From contig NZ_CP126095.1 in NCBI RefSeq assembly GCF_030123105.1, positions 6,510,001-6,574,000 of the forward strand: a stretch of DNA of 64,000 nucleotides. Reading direction: 5' to 3'. Position 1 is the stretch's first letter, and every line of letters begins with the position of its first letter. The translations under genes were made by a program, and so were the position numbers. Below the pieces are notes generated by a model. That model was not told where the DNA came from, made no database searches, and saw only the letters and a program-made list of their open reading frames with translations. Source of the DNA: Paenibacillus sp. G2S3 (GTDB taxonomy: Bacteria; Bacillota; Bacilli; Paenibacillales; Paenibacillaceae). Of this stretch, positions 47,296 through 56,353 are shown piece after piece.

Positions 47296-47341
47296 AAGAA
47301 GGGTTAAGGGACCAATAAGGGTTCTTTAACCCTTCTTTTGA
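47296..47341 (+). terminator. intrinsic terminator of the catalase gene
   Basis: AAGAAGGGTTAA / TTAACCCTTCTT with a ~17-nt loop and TTTTG tail. Confidence 0.85.
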
Positions 47342-47425
47342 TTTTGGAAGCTTCGCTTTGCCATATTCACGTAACATACAAACACTATGATTATTTTGTA
47401 GCTAAGATCATAGGAGGAACAAACC

Positions 47426-48412
47426 GTGCAAAATACAACCATATTAATTACCGGTGGAACCGGATCTTGGGGACGACAACTCGTGAAAAGGTTATTGGAA
47501 AGAGACCCTAAAGAAATCAGAATATTTTCCCGCAATGAGTCACTTCAAGTAGAACTACAACAGGAATATCATCATAACCCTAAACTAACGTTTATCATTG
47601 GTGATATTCGTGATAAGCATGAAATCATGCAGGCTTGCCATCAGGTAGATTATATCTATCATCTAGCAGCCTTGAAGCATGTCCCGATCTGTGAGCAACA
47701 ACCGGACAGTGCGATGAAGACTAACGTACTTGGAACTCAGCATGTGATTCAAGCCGCTATTAAACATGGCGTAAAAAAAGTGATCTACGTCTCCACCGAT
47801 AAAGCAGCTCATCCATCGAGCACCTACGGAATGACAAAATCACTCGGCGAAAAGCTAATGGTCCATGCCAATCTCAGACAAACTAAAACTCAGTTAGTAT
47901 GTGTGAGAAGTGGTAACGTCCTCGGTTCAACCGGCAGTGTAGTTCCTATTTTCAAACAAAGTATTGTGGATGGAGTAGATATTTCCCTTACAGATGTTAG
48001 AATGACTCGTTTTTTCTTAACCATAGATGATGCGATTACCCTACTCCTTAAAGCAACAGAAGAAAGCAGAGGCGGAGAAGTCTTTGTGACCAAAATGCCT
48101 GCTTGCAGCATTAAGGATCTTGCCCAGGTCTTGATTGACGACTTATCAACTAGCACGATCCAAATCAAGGAAACGGGGATTCGTCCCGGTGAAAGCTTAA
48201 GTGAGGCCCTGATATCGGAATTTGAGAGCGCCTCATCTATACATCTGGATGATCACTATTATGTGATTCTCCCTCCTTTTCCTATAGAAGGTTTACAAGA
48301 AGCTTATGTCGCTTGCCCTCCTGTGGACTTCCAAAGCTATGACTCGAATCATGAGCTGATGAGTAAGCCTGCGATAAAAGAAATGTTACAACAAGGTGGT
48401 TTTCTAGCATGA
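47426..48412 (+). CDS. UDP-GlcNAc 4,6-dehydratase-like enzyme (PseB/CapD-N type)
   Basis: 328 residues, extended SDR. Rossmann motif TGGTGSWGRQL near residue 8; catalytic region STDKA...YGMTK (Asp-Lys and Tyr-x3-Lys) and DVRMTRFFLTIDDA, all diagnostic of the inverting/retaining 4,6-dehydratases such as PseB, FlaA1 and CapD. GTG start preceded by AGGAGG. No aminotransferase or further modification enzyme follows; it overlaps a MurG-like gene by 4 bp. It probably makes a 6-deoxy-4-keto sugar nucleotide for a glycolipid. Confidence 0.85.
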   Translation: MQNTTILITGGTGSWGRQLVKRLLERDPKEIRIFSRNESLQVELQQEYHHNPKLTFIIGDIRDKHEIMQACHQVDYIYHLAALKHVPICEQQPDSAMKTNVLGTQHVIQAAIKHGVKKVIYVSTDKAAHPSSTYGMTKSLGEKLMVHANLRQTKTQLVCVRSGNVLGSTGSVVPIFKQSIVDGVDISLTDVRMTRFFLTIDDAITLLLKATEESRGGEVFVTKMPACSIKDLAQVLIDDLSTSTIQIKETGIRPGESLSEALISEFESASSIHLDDHYYVILPPFPIEGLQEAYVACPPVDFQSYDSNHELMSKPAIKEMLQQGGFLA

Positions 48413-49515
48413 GTACCTCAATCGTATTTACAGGTGGAGGCTCCGCAGGCCATGTATCAGGGAACCTCGTGTTGATTCCTAACTGTCTAGCTGAGGATTG
48501 GGACGTCCATTATATAGGCTCCGAACAAGGCATTGAGCGTAAGCTTTTGTCTGACTACAAGGAGGAAGTGACCTACTATCCCATTTCCACAGGGAAATTG
48601 AGACGCTATTTCGATTGGAAGAATGTGACCGATGTGTTCAGAATCATAAAGGGCATCTTTCAATCCTACCGACTCCTACGAAACATTAAGCCAAGTGTGA
48701 TTTTTTCTAAAGGTGGATTTGTTTCTGTACCGGTCGTGATTGGAGCTAAACTCAACAAAGTGCCTATCATTATTTATGAACCAGACCTAAATCTTGGACT
48801 AGCTAATAAAATCTCGCTTCCGTTTGCCACTCATCTGTGTACTAATTTTCTGAAGACTGTCACACAATCTGCTTCTCTCAAAGCCGTTCATATAGGACCG
48901 CTCTTGAAGGAGCAATTTAAATTCGCTGATAAACAACGTGGTTTAGCCTTTTGCGGATTTACCTCTGTTAAGCCTGTTCTTCTCATTATGGGAGGAAGCC
49001 AAGGGGCACATAGCATTAACCAAATGGTGAAAAATGTACTTTCCGAGTTGATAGATACATTTCAAGTGGTTCATATTTGCGGGGAGGGAAAGGTCGATTA
49101 TCACCTCTCTATGTCAGGCTACAAATCGTATGAATTCGTTACAAGCTGCGAATTGCCGCATTTATTAGCTATGGCTAATGTTGTCGTATCTCGTGCAGGC
49201 TCAAACTCTATGATGGAGCTTCTTACTATGCAAAAGCCAATGTTATTAATTCCCCATACGAATGGTGGGAGCCGCTCTGGTCAACTTGCCCAAGCACAAT
49301 ATTTTCAACAAACTGGATTTGCTGAAGTGTTACTTGAAGAAGAGATGACCATGCAAAGCTTTGTTCATGCGATTATGAAGCTATACGAGAACCGCTCAAC
49401 GTACAAAGATAAAATGAGACTTTATGAGAACGGCAGAGGCGCCCATAAAGTAATGAATTTAATCAAACAAGTAAGTGGCGAAGACTTAACAATGATTAAG
49501 GTAGGTAAGGTTTAG
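48409..49515 (+). CDS. MurG-like UDP-GlcNAc transferase
   Basis: 368 residues, GT28 fold. Glycine-rich loops GGGSAGHVSGNLVLIP (N-terminal) and GGSQGAHSINQMV (C-terminal), and donor-site SRAGSNSMMELL with the SRSGQ motif in place of MurG's SRGDQ. Closest to the second MurG (MurG2-type) of some Bacillales rather than to a lone essential MurG, since the dcw cluster is absent. Coupled to the dehydratase, so it may transfer a modified amino sugar to a lipid carrier. Confidence 0.85.
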   Translation: MSTSIVFTGGGSAGHVSGNLVLIPNCLAEDWDVHYIGSEQGIERKLLSDYKEEVTYYPISTGKLRRYFDWKNVTDVFRIIKGIFQSYRLLRNIKPSVIFSKGGFVSVPVVIGAKLNKVPIIIYEPDLNLGLANKISLPFATHLCTNFLKTVTQSASLKAVHIGPLLKEQFKFADKQRGLAFCGFTSVKPVLLIMGGSQGAHSINQMVKNVLSELIDTFQVVHICGEGKVDYHLSMSGYKSYEFVTSCELPHLLAMANVVVSRAGSNSMMELLTMQKPMLLIPHTNGGSRSGQLAQAQYFQQTGFAEVLLEEEMTMQSFVHAIMKLYENRSTYKDKMRLYENGRGAHKVMNLIKQVSGEDLTMIKVGKV

Positions 49516-49605
49516 ATGGGAATGAAGCTAGCGAATTGGTTACTCCTCTGCTTTATCGCCGTGGTCTGTATTCTGGTTTATTTGGGACAATCTTTGCTCA
49601 AATAG
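49516..49605 (+). CDS. 29-residue single-span membrane peptide
   Basis: Starts with ATG directly after the MurG-like stop codon, with AAGGTAGGTAAGG overlapping the preceding end as ribosome binding site. Translates to a short peptide with one membrane helix (NWLLLCFIAVVCILVYLG) and a C-terminal QSLLK. Position and clean amphipathic layout suggest a real small protein accompanying the glycosyltransferase, perhaps a membrane tether. No homologue is known to me. Confidence 0.5.
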   Translation: MGMKLANWLLLCFIAVVCILVYLGQSLLK

Positions 49606-49647
49606 AAGTCGTTTAAGAATATCAATATCCAATACAAGGGTTACTCC

Positions 49648-50682
49648 TCATATTTCTTGATAGTAGTTCCTCATTTTCGGAAAATGAATAGTGACCCTTG
49701 TGTATACTCCCTCTTGTGATTGAATAGAAAGTTCATGACCTAATTTCAAAGCCATTTGTTTCGCAAGATACAATCCCATTCCAGTAGATTTCGAGTGAGT
49801 TCTTCCAGCAGAACCTGTGAAGCCCCTTTCAAATACTCTATGTATATCCTCCGGCTTGATTCCAATGCCTGTATCTTGGATTCTCAATCGTTTTTCTTTA
49901 CTGTCTTCTTCGAACACAACAGAGATTTCTCCATCTTCATTAGTATACTTTAAAGCGTTTGCTGTAATCTGATCTAGGATAAAGGTAAGCCACTTACTAT
50001 CGCTTTGTACAAATGGCTGTACCTGTACTTCCTCCATATGAAAACGAATCCGTTTCGTAATAAAAAACTTGGCATATTTTTTTACACTATTTTTCACAAT
50101 TTGATTTAACGGTACATCTGTAATGAAATAATCTTTAGAAAATGAGTCAATTCGTGAATAGTAGAGGGCTTGTTCTACGTAGTTATCAATTTTGTTAAGC
50201 TCATCTTCAAATTTATCCACAAGAAAATCTACTGTTTTCCCCATACTGTTCTCCATAAGTAGCTTACTTGCCGCAATCGGGAGCTTTACCTCATGAATCC
50301 ATGACATAATAAAATCTTGATGATCTCGTTTCTCGAGAATCAAATTTTGAAGTTGCTTAGTATGGTGATCATGCATCATTTTTATCAAATGTACATATAA
50401 AGCTTGTTCATAATTTTGTGGTTCAGGCATTGCTGCAATGAAATCGCCCTTCTTATTTTGTATCAGATCATGTAGTTCAAGATAGAAAGACCTCCGGTAA
50501 TAATATCCGATAGTAATATACATACTAACAAAGAAGAAACCCATAACATGAGTATATAGAAGGTTTGGAGCAGCAAGATTCCAGCTCTCGTTTAATATCA
50601 TAATTATTGAGACAAACAGCATCAATATACAATAGAGTATGAGAAAATATCGTTTATCTTTTAGATACTGAAAAAAACTCAT
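49648..50682 (-). CDS. BceS-like intramembrane-sensing histidine kinase
   Basis: 344 residues: two membrane helices close together (about 10-32 and 38-60) with nearly no extracellular loop, DHQDFIMSWIHEVKLPIAASKLL as HisKA with the phospho-His in WIHEVKLP, and HATPase_c (NALKYT, QDTGIGIKPEDI, GMGLYLAKQMA). Intramembrane sensors of this type detect antimicrobial peptides through a BceAB-like transporter. 4-bp overlap with the regulator gene. Confidence 0.92.
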   Translation of the reverse strand: MSFFQYLKDKRYFLILYCILMLFVSIIMILNESWNLAAPNLLYTHVMGFFFVSMYITIGYYYRRSFYLELHDLIQNKKGDFIAAMPEPQNYEQALYVHLIKMMHDHHTKQLQNLILEKRDHQDFIMSWIHEVKLPIAASKLLMENSMGKTVDFLVDKFEDELNKIDNYVEQALYYSRIDSFSKDYFITDVPLNQIVKNSVKKYAKFFITKRIRFHMEEVQVQPFVQSDSKWLTFILDQITANALKYTNEDGEISVVFEEDSKEKRLRIQDTGIGIKPEDIHRVFERGFTGSAGRTHSKSTGMGLYLAKQMALKLGHELSIQSQEGVYTRVTIHFPKMRNYYQEI

Positions 50683-51353
50683 AGAATGATGTACCCGTAC
50701 CCTTTCTTAGTCGTAATGAAATCTTCCTTGCCAAGATCAGTGATTTTTTTGCGTAAACGAGTCATATTCACAGATAAGGCATTTTCATCTACAAATCTTT
50801 CATCCGCCCATAGCGTACGCATGATGTTTCTCCGGCTTACGATGGCTCCTTTATTTTGCATGAGTAGGTTTAAAATAATAAATTCGTTTTTGGTGAGTTC
50901 AACCGTCTGATTCCTATAAGAAATATCGTACGTTTTAAGGTTGAGTACAATTCCTTCATGCTCTATCACATTTAATTCCATATCTTCTATATAAGCGTAC
51001 GTCCTACGCAGGAGTGCATTGATCTTTGCCATCAGAACATCTGTATGGAAAGGCTTATTAATAAAGTCATCCCCACCCATATTCATCGCCATAATCGTAT
51101 CCATGGGTGTATCACGAGATGAAAGAAAGATAATCGGTGCTTTTGATGCTTCTCTAATTTTTTGGCACCAGTAAAACCCATCAAATGAAGGTAAATTAAT
51201 ATCTAATAACACCAGATGAGGATTTTCTTTTAGAAACACTTGTAATACTTCATTAAAATCTTCTACTTTTACGATATCAAATCCCCATCTTTCTATTATT
51301 TCTCCTACCATATCTCTAATGGTTTTTTCGTCTTCTACAATCATAATTTTCAT
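50679..51353 (-). CDS. BceR-like response regulator
   Basis: 224 residues: receiver (VEDEKTIRD, phospho-Asp in LVLLDINLPSFDG, Lys in INKPFH) and winged-helix output (LNLLMQNKGAIVSRRNIM, NMTRLRKKI, KKGYGYII). Divergent from the ABC genes it presumably activates. Confidence 0.92.
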   Translation of the reverse strand: MKIMIVEDEKTIRDMVGEIIERWGFDIVKVEDFNEVLQVFLKENPHLVLLDINLPSFDGFYWCQKIREASKAPIIFLSSRDTPMDTIMAMNMGGDDFINKPFHTDVLMAKINALLRRTYAYIEDMELNVIEHEGIVLNLKTYDISYRNQTVELTKNEFIILNLLMQNKGAIVSRRNIMRTLWADERFVDENALSVNMTRLRKKITDLGKEDFITTKKGYGYIIL

Positions 51354-51480
51354 GAGTTTCCTCCCTTATTCAGCAACCAGTATACCCTTATAAAATTCTG
51401 CTTATGCTGTTACAGACAGTGGGTGTAGAACGAAGCGCCACTAGCGGAGAAGGGCCACAATTATTTTAGCGTAGCGATAA

Positions 51481-51536
51481 TGTAAGGTTAGCTCAAAGAA
51501 CTGTAAGGCCACTGTAAGATTGCATGATATAGAATA
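51481..51536 (+). promoter_or_regulatory. phased TGTAAG repeats before the BceAB-like operon
   Basis: TGTAAG occurs at 51481, 51502 and 51513 (intervals 21 and 11 bp, so on one helix face), with the last two as CTGTAAG direct repeats and TATAGAAT as a -10-like element at about 51529. OmpR-family regulators bind such direct repeats, so these are candidate BceR-like sites. Confidence 0.5.
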
Positions 51537-51580
51537 AATCCTGTAAAGAGAAAGCAACTTCTTGTGTGGAGGAATTATAT

Positions 51581-52348
51581 ATGAAAGCAATAGTAGAAGC
51601 AAAACAAATCCAAAAAGTATATGGGGCAAGGGGACATACATTTACAGCATTAAATGATATTGAATTTACTGTTCAGGAAGGTGAATATGTTGGAATTATG
51701 GGGCCGTCAGGTGCAGGTAAGTCCACACTCTTGAATATTTTAGCTACGATAGATCAGCCGACATCTGGTGAGATTTTGATTGACGGGGTAAGCATTCTAA
51801 ATATGAATGAAGATCAACTATCAACATTCCGTCGCGATAAACTAGGTTTTATTTTTCAAGATTATAATTTATTAGATACCTTAACCGTAAAAGATAATAT
51901 TTTGTTGCCATTAGCCTTAGCAAAAATGAATGTACAGGAAATAGAGCATAGAGTCACTGAGATTTCGGAACGTTTTGGAATTCAAGATATTTTAGATAAA
52001 TACCCGTATCAAATTTCAGGTGGGCAGAAACAACGGACGGCAGCTTCACGCGCAATTGTGTCTAAACCAAGCTTAATTTTAGCGGATGAGCCTACTGGTG
52101 CTCTGGATTCCAAATCTGCAACAGACTTATTAGAGAGCTTGCAAGACTTGAGTAAGGAAGATAAAGCAACTATCTTAATGGTTACACATGATGCATTTGC
52201 GGCTAGCTATTGTACCCGTGTGCTCTTTATTAAAGATGGAAGTCTGTTCACCGAACTTGTAAAAGGTACGGCTTCGCGTAGAGAATTCTTCAAAAAAATA
52301 TTAGATGTATTATCGGTTCTTGGAGGTGGTGCTAGTGACGTTATTTAG
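51581..52348 (+). CDS. BceA-like ABC transporter ATP-binding protein
   Basis: About 255 residues from the ATG at 51581 (TGGAGGA upstream). Walker A GPSGAGKST, signature ISGGQKQRTAASRA, Walker B LILADEPTGALD, His in VTHD. MacB/LolD-type ATPase of a peptide-antibiotic detoxification transporter. It overlaps the permease start by 14 bp. Confidence 0.92.
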   Translation: MKAIVEAKQIQKVYGARGHTFTALNDIEFTVQEGEYVGIMGPSGAGKSTLLNILATIDQPTSGEILIDGVSILNMNEDQLSTFRRDKLGFIFQDYNLLDTLTVKDNILLPLALAKMNVQEIEHRVTEISERFGIQDILDKYPYQISGGQKQRTAASRAIVSKPSLILADEPTGALDSKSATDLLESLQDLSKEDKATILMVTHDAFAASYCTRVLFIKDGSLFTELVKGTASRREFFKKILDVLSVLGGGASDVI

Positions 52349-54212
52349 TTTAGCGAGAAAAAATATTAAAGGGAATATAAAAAACTATCTCCTCTATTTC
52401 TTCTCAATGGTGATTAGTGTAGTGATCTTCTATACGTTTAATTCATTGATATATATCCCAGAAATTAAAGATGCCGTTCAAATCATGGGAAGTTCAATGT
52501 CTCAAACCTCTTACATTTTAATAGTATTCTTAATCGTTTTTATTGGCTATTCTAATGCATTCTTCGCAAAAAAACGAAAAAAGGAAGTCGCGCTGTATTC
52601 CCTGCTTGGCGTAAGAAAAAAAGTTATCGCGAGAATGCTCTTTTTTGAAAATATCATTATCGGGGCCATCACTTTAGTATCGGGACTTGTATTAGGCATT
52701 CTTCTATCCAGATTGTCTATCATGCTGCTCCTCAAGCTTTTAGGTGCCCCAGTGGTTGTGAGCTTTAATATTCCTATAGAAGCCATAGTGGCTACCGCTA
52801 TTGTATTTACCGTCATTACGATCTTTACTTCCGTTCAGTCGTATCTCTTAATTTATCGTTTTAAACTCATTGAATTATTTCATGCAGAGAATAAGGGCGA
52901 AGAGGTTCCGCGAGCTTCACTATTTTCTGCTGTAGTTTCGATCGTTTTACTGGGAAGTAGTTATTGGCTTATGTTTAACTCCATGGCTATGCTGTCTTTC
53001 CCTTTGATTATCATGGGAACCTATTTATTATTCCGTTCTTTAACGGTATATCTGTTAACACGTGCACAGAAGAATAAGTCGAACTACTATAAAGGCATTA
53101 ACATTATTGGAACCTCTCATTTGTTGTACCGTGTGAAAGGGAATGCCCTTATGCTTACAGTTATTGCATTGCTAATGACTGCGGTGCTCCCATATCTTCA
53201 AGCGGCATTTTCTGAATACGCTACGGTTGAAAAGGATGCTCATGCAGCTGCTCCATTTAGCTATATTCATCTTTCACAAGACGAAACGTTCGACAATCAA
53301 GTCCATCGAATCATTTCACAAGATAAGGATCATCCGATAACCGATCAACTGGATATTCCCTTTATTAAAGTGAAAGGAGTTACTTCGGCACCGTTTCAAG
53401 ACAAAGATGACCTTTCGGTTAACCTGATCTCCGAGCAAACCTTTCATAAAATGAAAAAAGTTCTAAATTTAGGTGACATACCCAAATTATCTGACAACGA
53501 AGCAATCGCGTTTAAGTATTATGGCATCAATCAACTGGATTCTGATTTTGTTGGAAAAGAAGTAAATGTACATTTGTCTCAAGGAAATCATACGTTTATG
53601 CTCGATAAGCTAGAGAAAAAGGAAATAGCACTACACTCTGGATCTGAGCCATTATATCTTGTCGTTGATGACATGATTTTTAGCAATATAGCTGAACAAG
53701 TCCGTCCGATTGTCTATAAAGCCTATAAAGTGGAAAATGAAAAAACAACAAAAGAAACATCTGAGTTCTTAATGAAACTGGCTAACAAGGATACTCAGAT
53801 GCGTACTTTCTATGATAAAAATAAATTATTCCAATCCTTATCAGGAATGAAAATGTTTGTGGTCAGTTCTTTAGCCTTAGTGCTACTAGTCGCAACAGGA
53901 AGTGTTATTTATTTCAAACAGCTAACAGAAGCACACTCTGATAAACGTCGTTATGAAATACTACGAAAAATTGGCGTAAGTAGAAAAGAAGTACGAAAGA
54001 CGATATCCAAACAAAACTTGTTTGTATTCATACTTCCTTTTATCGTTGGGATTGTAAATGCAGGAATGCTAACCTTCTCCATGGTTCTAGAATATAATAT
54101 GAATTTAAGCGATAATATCCTGTCGTTTGCCGTGGCTATAGCAGCGTATGGCATGATCTATCTTATTTATTACGTATTGACCGTTAATTCCTATAATAGA
54201 ATTGTAAAATAA
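52335..54212 (+). CDS. BceB-like FtsX-type permease
   Basis: About 625 residues from a GTG at 52335 (GGAGGTGG upstream, within the end of the ATPase gene). Ten membrane helices in the BceB layout: FtsX-like helices 2-4 (about 60-175), helices 5-8, and a large extracellular domain of ~200 residues (about 290-510) before the last FtsX unit (LVLLVATGSVIYFKQL, RKIGVSRKEVRKTI). Removes or flips cell-wall antibiotics such as bacitracin and lantibiotics from lipid II cycle intermediates and signals to the BceS-like kinase. Confidence 0.92.
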   Translation: MTLFSLARKNIKGNIKNYLLYFFSMVISVVIFYTFNSLIYIPEIKDAVQIMGSSMSQTSYILIVFLIVFIGYSNAFFAKKRKKEVALYSLLGVRKKVIARMLFFENIIIGAITLVSGLVLGILLSRLSIMLLLKLLGAPVVVSFNIPIEAIVATAIVFTVITIFTSVQSYLLIYRFKLIELFHAENKGEEVPRASLFSAVVSIVLLGSSYWLMFNSMAMLSFPLIIMGTYLLFRSLTVYLLTRAQKNKSNYYKGINIIGTSHLLYRVKGNALMLTVIALLMTAVLPYLQAAFSEYATVEKDAHAAAPFSYIHLSQDETFDNQVHRIISQDKDHPITDQLDIPFIKVKGVTSAPFQDKDDLSVNLISEQTFHKMKKVLNLGDIPKLSDNEAIAFKYYGINQLDSDFVGKEVNVHLSQGNHTFMLDKLEKKEIALHSGSEPLYLVVDDMIFSNIAEQVRPIVYKAYKVENEKTTKETSEFLMKLANKDTQMRTFYDKNKLFQSLSGMKMFVVSSLALVLLVATGSVIYFKQLTEAHSDKRRYEILRKIGVSRKEVRKTISKQNLFVFILPFIVGIVNAGMLTFSMVLEYNMNLSDNILSFAVAIAAYGMIYLIYYVLTVNSYNRIVK

Positions 54213-54238
54213 CCAATCTACTTAGGAGGACAAATGAT

Positions 54239-54751
54239 ATGAAAAAGCATCCCGTGCAAGAAATGTATGCCTACAACGAATGGGCTAATCTAACGATCAT
54301 CCATCGCTTAAAGGAATTGCCTAAAGACATTTACCATAAGGATATTCAGAGCGGTTTTTCTTCGGTAGCGAAGGTTATGACGCATATTTATGTCGTGGAG
54401 AACATTTGGTTTGACTTGATTTCAGGGCGAACCAGGAATGAAGCTATAGCATCAGCTGCCCAATTAGAGCCCTTATTAGCTATAAAAGATATTGAAGAAA
54501 TGGATGTCCTCTATCGTGAGCTAACCAGCAAAAATAAAATGGTGCTGGCTAGTCAAATAGATAAGGACCTCACCGTTGTGTTAGATCATCCGATTATGGG
54601 ATCGCTTGAGACATCCATTTCCGGAGCTATCTTTCACGTTGCGAACCATGGCAGCTATCATCGTGGGAATATCGGGACTATGCTGCGACAAATGGACCAT
54701 ACCTCAGTGCTGCAGGATTATGTTGCCTATCTTTTTAACGAGTCCAAATGA
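54239..54751 (+). CDS. DinB-family protein
   Basis: 170 residues, four-helix bundle with the three-His metal site: His in VMTHIYVVE (about 51) and the HVANHGSYHRGN pair (about 137 and 141). Ribosome binding site AGGAGGA. DinB members act as metal-dependent hydrolases or thiol transferases (e.g. bacillithiol-linked); the exact reaction is not predictable. It is 27 bp after the BceB-like permease and might share its transcript. Confidence 0.85.
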   Translation: MKKHPVQEMYAYNEWANLTIIHRLKELPKDIYHKDIQSGFSSVAKVMTHIYVVENIWFDLISGRTRNEAIASAAQLEPLLAIKDIEEMDVLYRELTSKNKMVLASQIDKDLTVVLDHPIMGSLETSISGAIFHVANHGSYHRGNIGTMLRQMDHTSVLQDYVAYLFNESK

Positions 54752-54775
54752 TCATCGATCCGTTATCTTTGAGTA

Positions 54776-55363
54776 TTAATTAGCCATGGCTTTAAAATAT
54801 TGGTAGACCTGATTTAGCTTTTTGTCATGTTTACCTTTTGGACTCTCCATATTCCCAAACTCGAAAAACTTCACCTTCTTGATACCGCAATATTGAAATA
54901 ATGCTTTTCTCATCAGCACCTTATGGGAATTGTTTAACCAATATAAAGGATAAAGGGTTGGTCCCTTCATGCTGGAAATACAAACTACTGACTTCCCTTT
55001 CAGCAGCCCCTCCGGGATAAGACCGCCCTTTTCTCTATAAGCAAAATTAGAGGCAAACATTTGATCAATATAACCGAGCAGCATGGCGGGAGGCCGGCCC
55101 CACCAGATCGGATACACAAACACGATCTTGTCAGCCTGACGAATCTGCTCACGATACTTCTCAAGCTTGGGATCGATATGCATGTCTCTTCTACGTTTAT
55201 TTTCGTTAAAGACCAGCACCGGATCAAATTGCTCTTCATATAGATCAAGAACCTCGATGTTCGTGATCTTTCGATTTTCATTACTTCCTTGAATGACTTT
55301 ATTGAGAAAAGCATAACTTAAACTTTTATGATTCGGATGAGTATAGATGACTAAAACGTTCAT
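54776..55363 (-). CDS. flavodoxin-fold NAD(P)H:quinone oxidoreductase
   Basis: 195 residues of the KefF/YwrO/MdaB family: FMN site THPNHKSLSYAF, VFVYPIWWGRPPAMLLGYID, and SSMKGPTLYPLYW. Two-electron reduction of quinones or electrophiles. Divergent from a MarR regulator, a typical pair for quinone or electrophile stress. Confidence 0.88.
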   Translation of the reverse strand: MNVLVIYTHPNHKSLSYAFLNKVIQGSNENRKITNIEVLDLYEEQFDPVLVFNENKRRRDMHIDPKLEKYREQIRQADKIVFVYPIWWGRPPAMLLGYIDQMFASNFAYREKGGLIPEGLLKGKSVVCISSMKGPTLYPLYWLNNSHKVLMRKALFQYCGIKKVKFFEFGNMESPKGKHDKKLNQVYQYFKAMAN

Positions 55364-55379
55364 TGATCCACCTCTTTAA

Positions 55380-55434
55380 TTATCATTTGATAACAAAATC
55401 GTATCACAACCTTCATTTAGTTGTCAAATGATAA
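55380..55434. promoter_or_regulatory. twin MarR-type operators
   Basis: Two 14-bp near-perfect palindromes in the divergent gap: TTATCATTTGATAA (55380-55393) and TTGTCAAATGATAA (55421-55434), centres about 41 bp apart. They overlap the predicted promoters of both the quinone reductase and the marR-like gene. Confidence 0.7.
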
Positions 55435-55484
55435 TTGTATTATGATAATTATTTTGTTAAAGTTTAAACTAAGAGGTGATCGTT

Positions 55485-55922
55485 ATGGACAAAGAAGTGT
55501 TTTTTCATAAATTAGTGACCTTTACGACGGCAGTCCATGAAGTAACATTCGACTTAACCAAAGATGTTAGACCTGAAGGTATTACGCCCGTTCAATATAG
55601 TATTCTGGAGTATATTGCGGTCAGCCAGCCTGTTACTCTCAGTCAAATTAGTGATTGTAAAAATATCTCTATGCCGAACACGAGCCGTGAGCTCAAGAAA
55701 TTAACAGAGAAGAATCTTTGTGAGAAGCTGGATGTTGCAGAGGATCGGCGTAAGCAAATGATTCGGTTATCTGACGCTGGACAAGCGATGATGAACAAAG
55801 CTTTTGGGCAGATCGGCGAACGTTTCCTGGACCGGATCAAGGACTCTTCTACTGAAGAACTGGAAGAAATCAACCGAGCGCTCGATGTGCTTCAGTCCAA
55901 GGTGTTTAATAGCGATCAATGA
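55485..55922 (+). CDS. MarR-family transcriptional regulator
   Basis: About 145 residues from the ATG at 55485 (AAGAGGTG upstream); a GTG at 55476 is in the ribosome binding site. Winged helix: PVQYSILEYIAVSQPVTLSQI, NTSRELKKLTEKNL, wing EDRRKQMIRLSDAG. The likely autorepressor of itself and the quinone reductase through the twin palindromes. Confidence 0.9.
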   Translation: MDKEVFFHKLVTFTTAVHEVTFDLTKDVRPEGITPVQYSILEYIAVSQPVTLSQISDCKNISMPNTSRELKKLTEKNLCEKLDVAEDRRKQMIRLSDAGQAMMNKAFGQIGERFLDRIKDSSTEELEEINRALDVLQSKVFNSDQ

Positions 55923-55935
55923 GTGGGTTAAAAAG

Positions 55936-55986
55936 AAAACAGAGCAGCGATACTCCGTTATTGGAGAACCGTTGCTCTGTTTTTTC
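55936..55986 (+). terminator. intrinsic terminator of the marR-like gene
   Basis: AACAGAGCA-GCG / CGT-TGCTCTGTT with an inner CTCC/GGAG stem, then TTTTTT. Confidence 0.85.
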
Positions 55987-56096
55987 GGTCATTTATTTGG
56001 CTGCTTTAAGACCGATTATCGGCTAGCTATAGCCTAACTACCTGGAATCAGCCCCACCTTCAGCTAAATCGCCGAATTGCACTCGTCCACTGAATC

Positions 56097-56174
56097 TTTC
56101 GGACCCAGATGACGTTATTCGCATGTTTTTAGCCTTTTCTGCTTAGTTTCGGACTCCAGCGACGCTATTCCTAT
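56097..56174. repeat. degenerate 28-bp intergenic repeat, two units
   Basis: TTTCGGAC(C/T)CAG..GACG(T/C)TATTC.(C/T)ATG occurs at 56097-56124 and 56147-56174, 50 bp apart. The 431-bp gap 55923-56353 holds no gene; apart from two terminators it looks like accumulated intergenic repeat debris. Confidence 0.55.
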
Positions 56175-56297
56175 GAATGGTGCTCATATTTGATGTTTTT
56201 CGTGCCAATAGTGGCTATGCGGTCCATCAGCACCACAAATTTGTGAAAAAGCTGCGATTAGGGTCAGCTGTGTCCGATAGCTACTTCCCCTAATAGA

Positions 56298-56326
56298 AAG
56301 GCACTCCTGTTAAGGAATGCCTTAGT
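56298..56326 (-). terminator. intrinsic terminator of the SMI1 gene
   Basis: AAGGCA-T-TCCTT / AGGA-G-TGCCTT on the minus strand, followed by a weak TTTCTATT tract. Confidence 0.6.
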
Positions 56327-56353
56327 TATCATATTCTTAGCCAGCAAAATCCA

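Noticed and set aside
55804..56037. 77-codon frame overlapping the end of marR and its terminator
   Set aside because: Out of frame with the regulator, without its own start signals, and it reads through the terminator.
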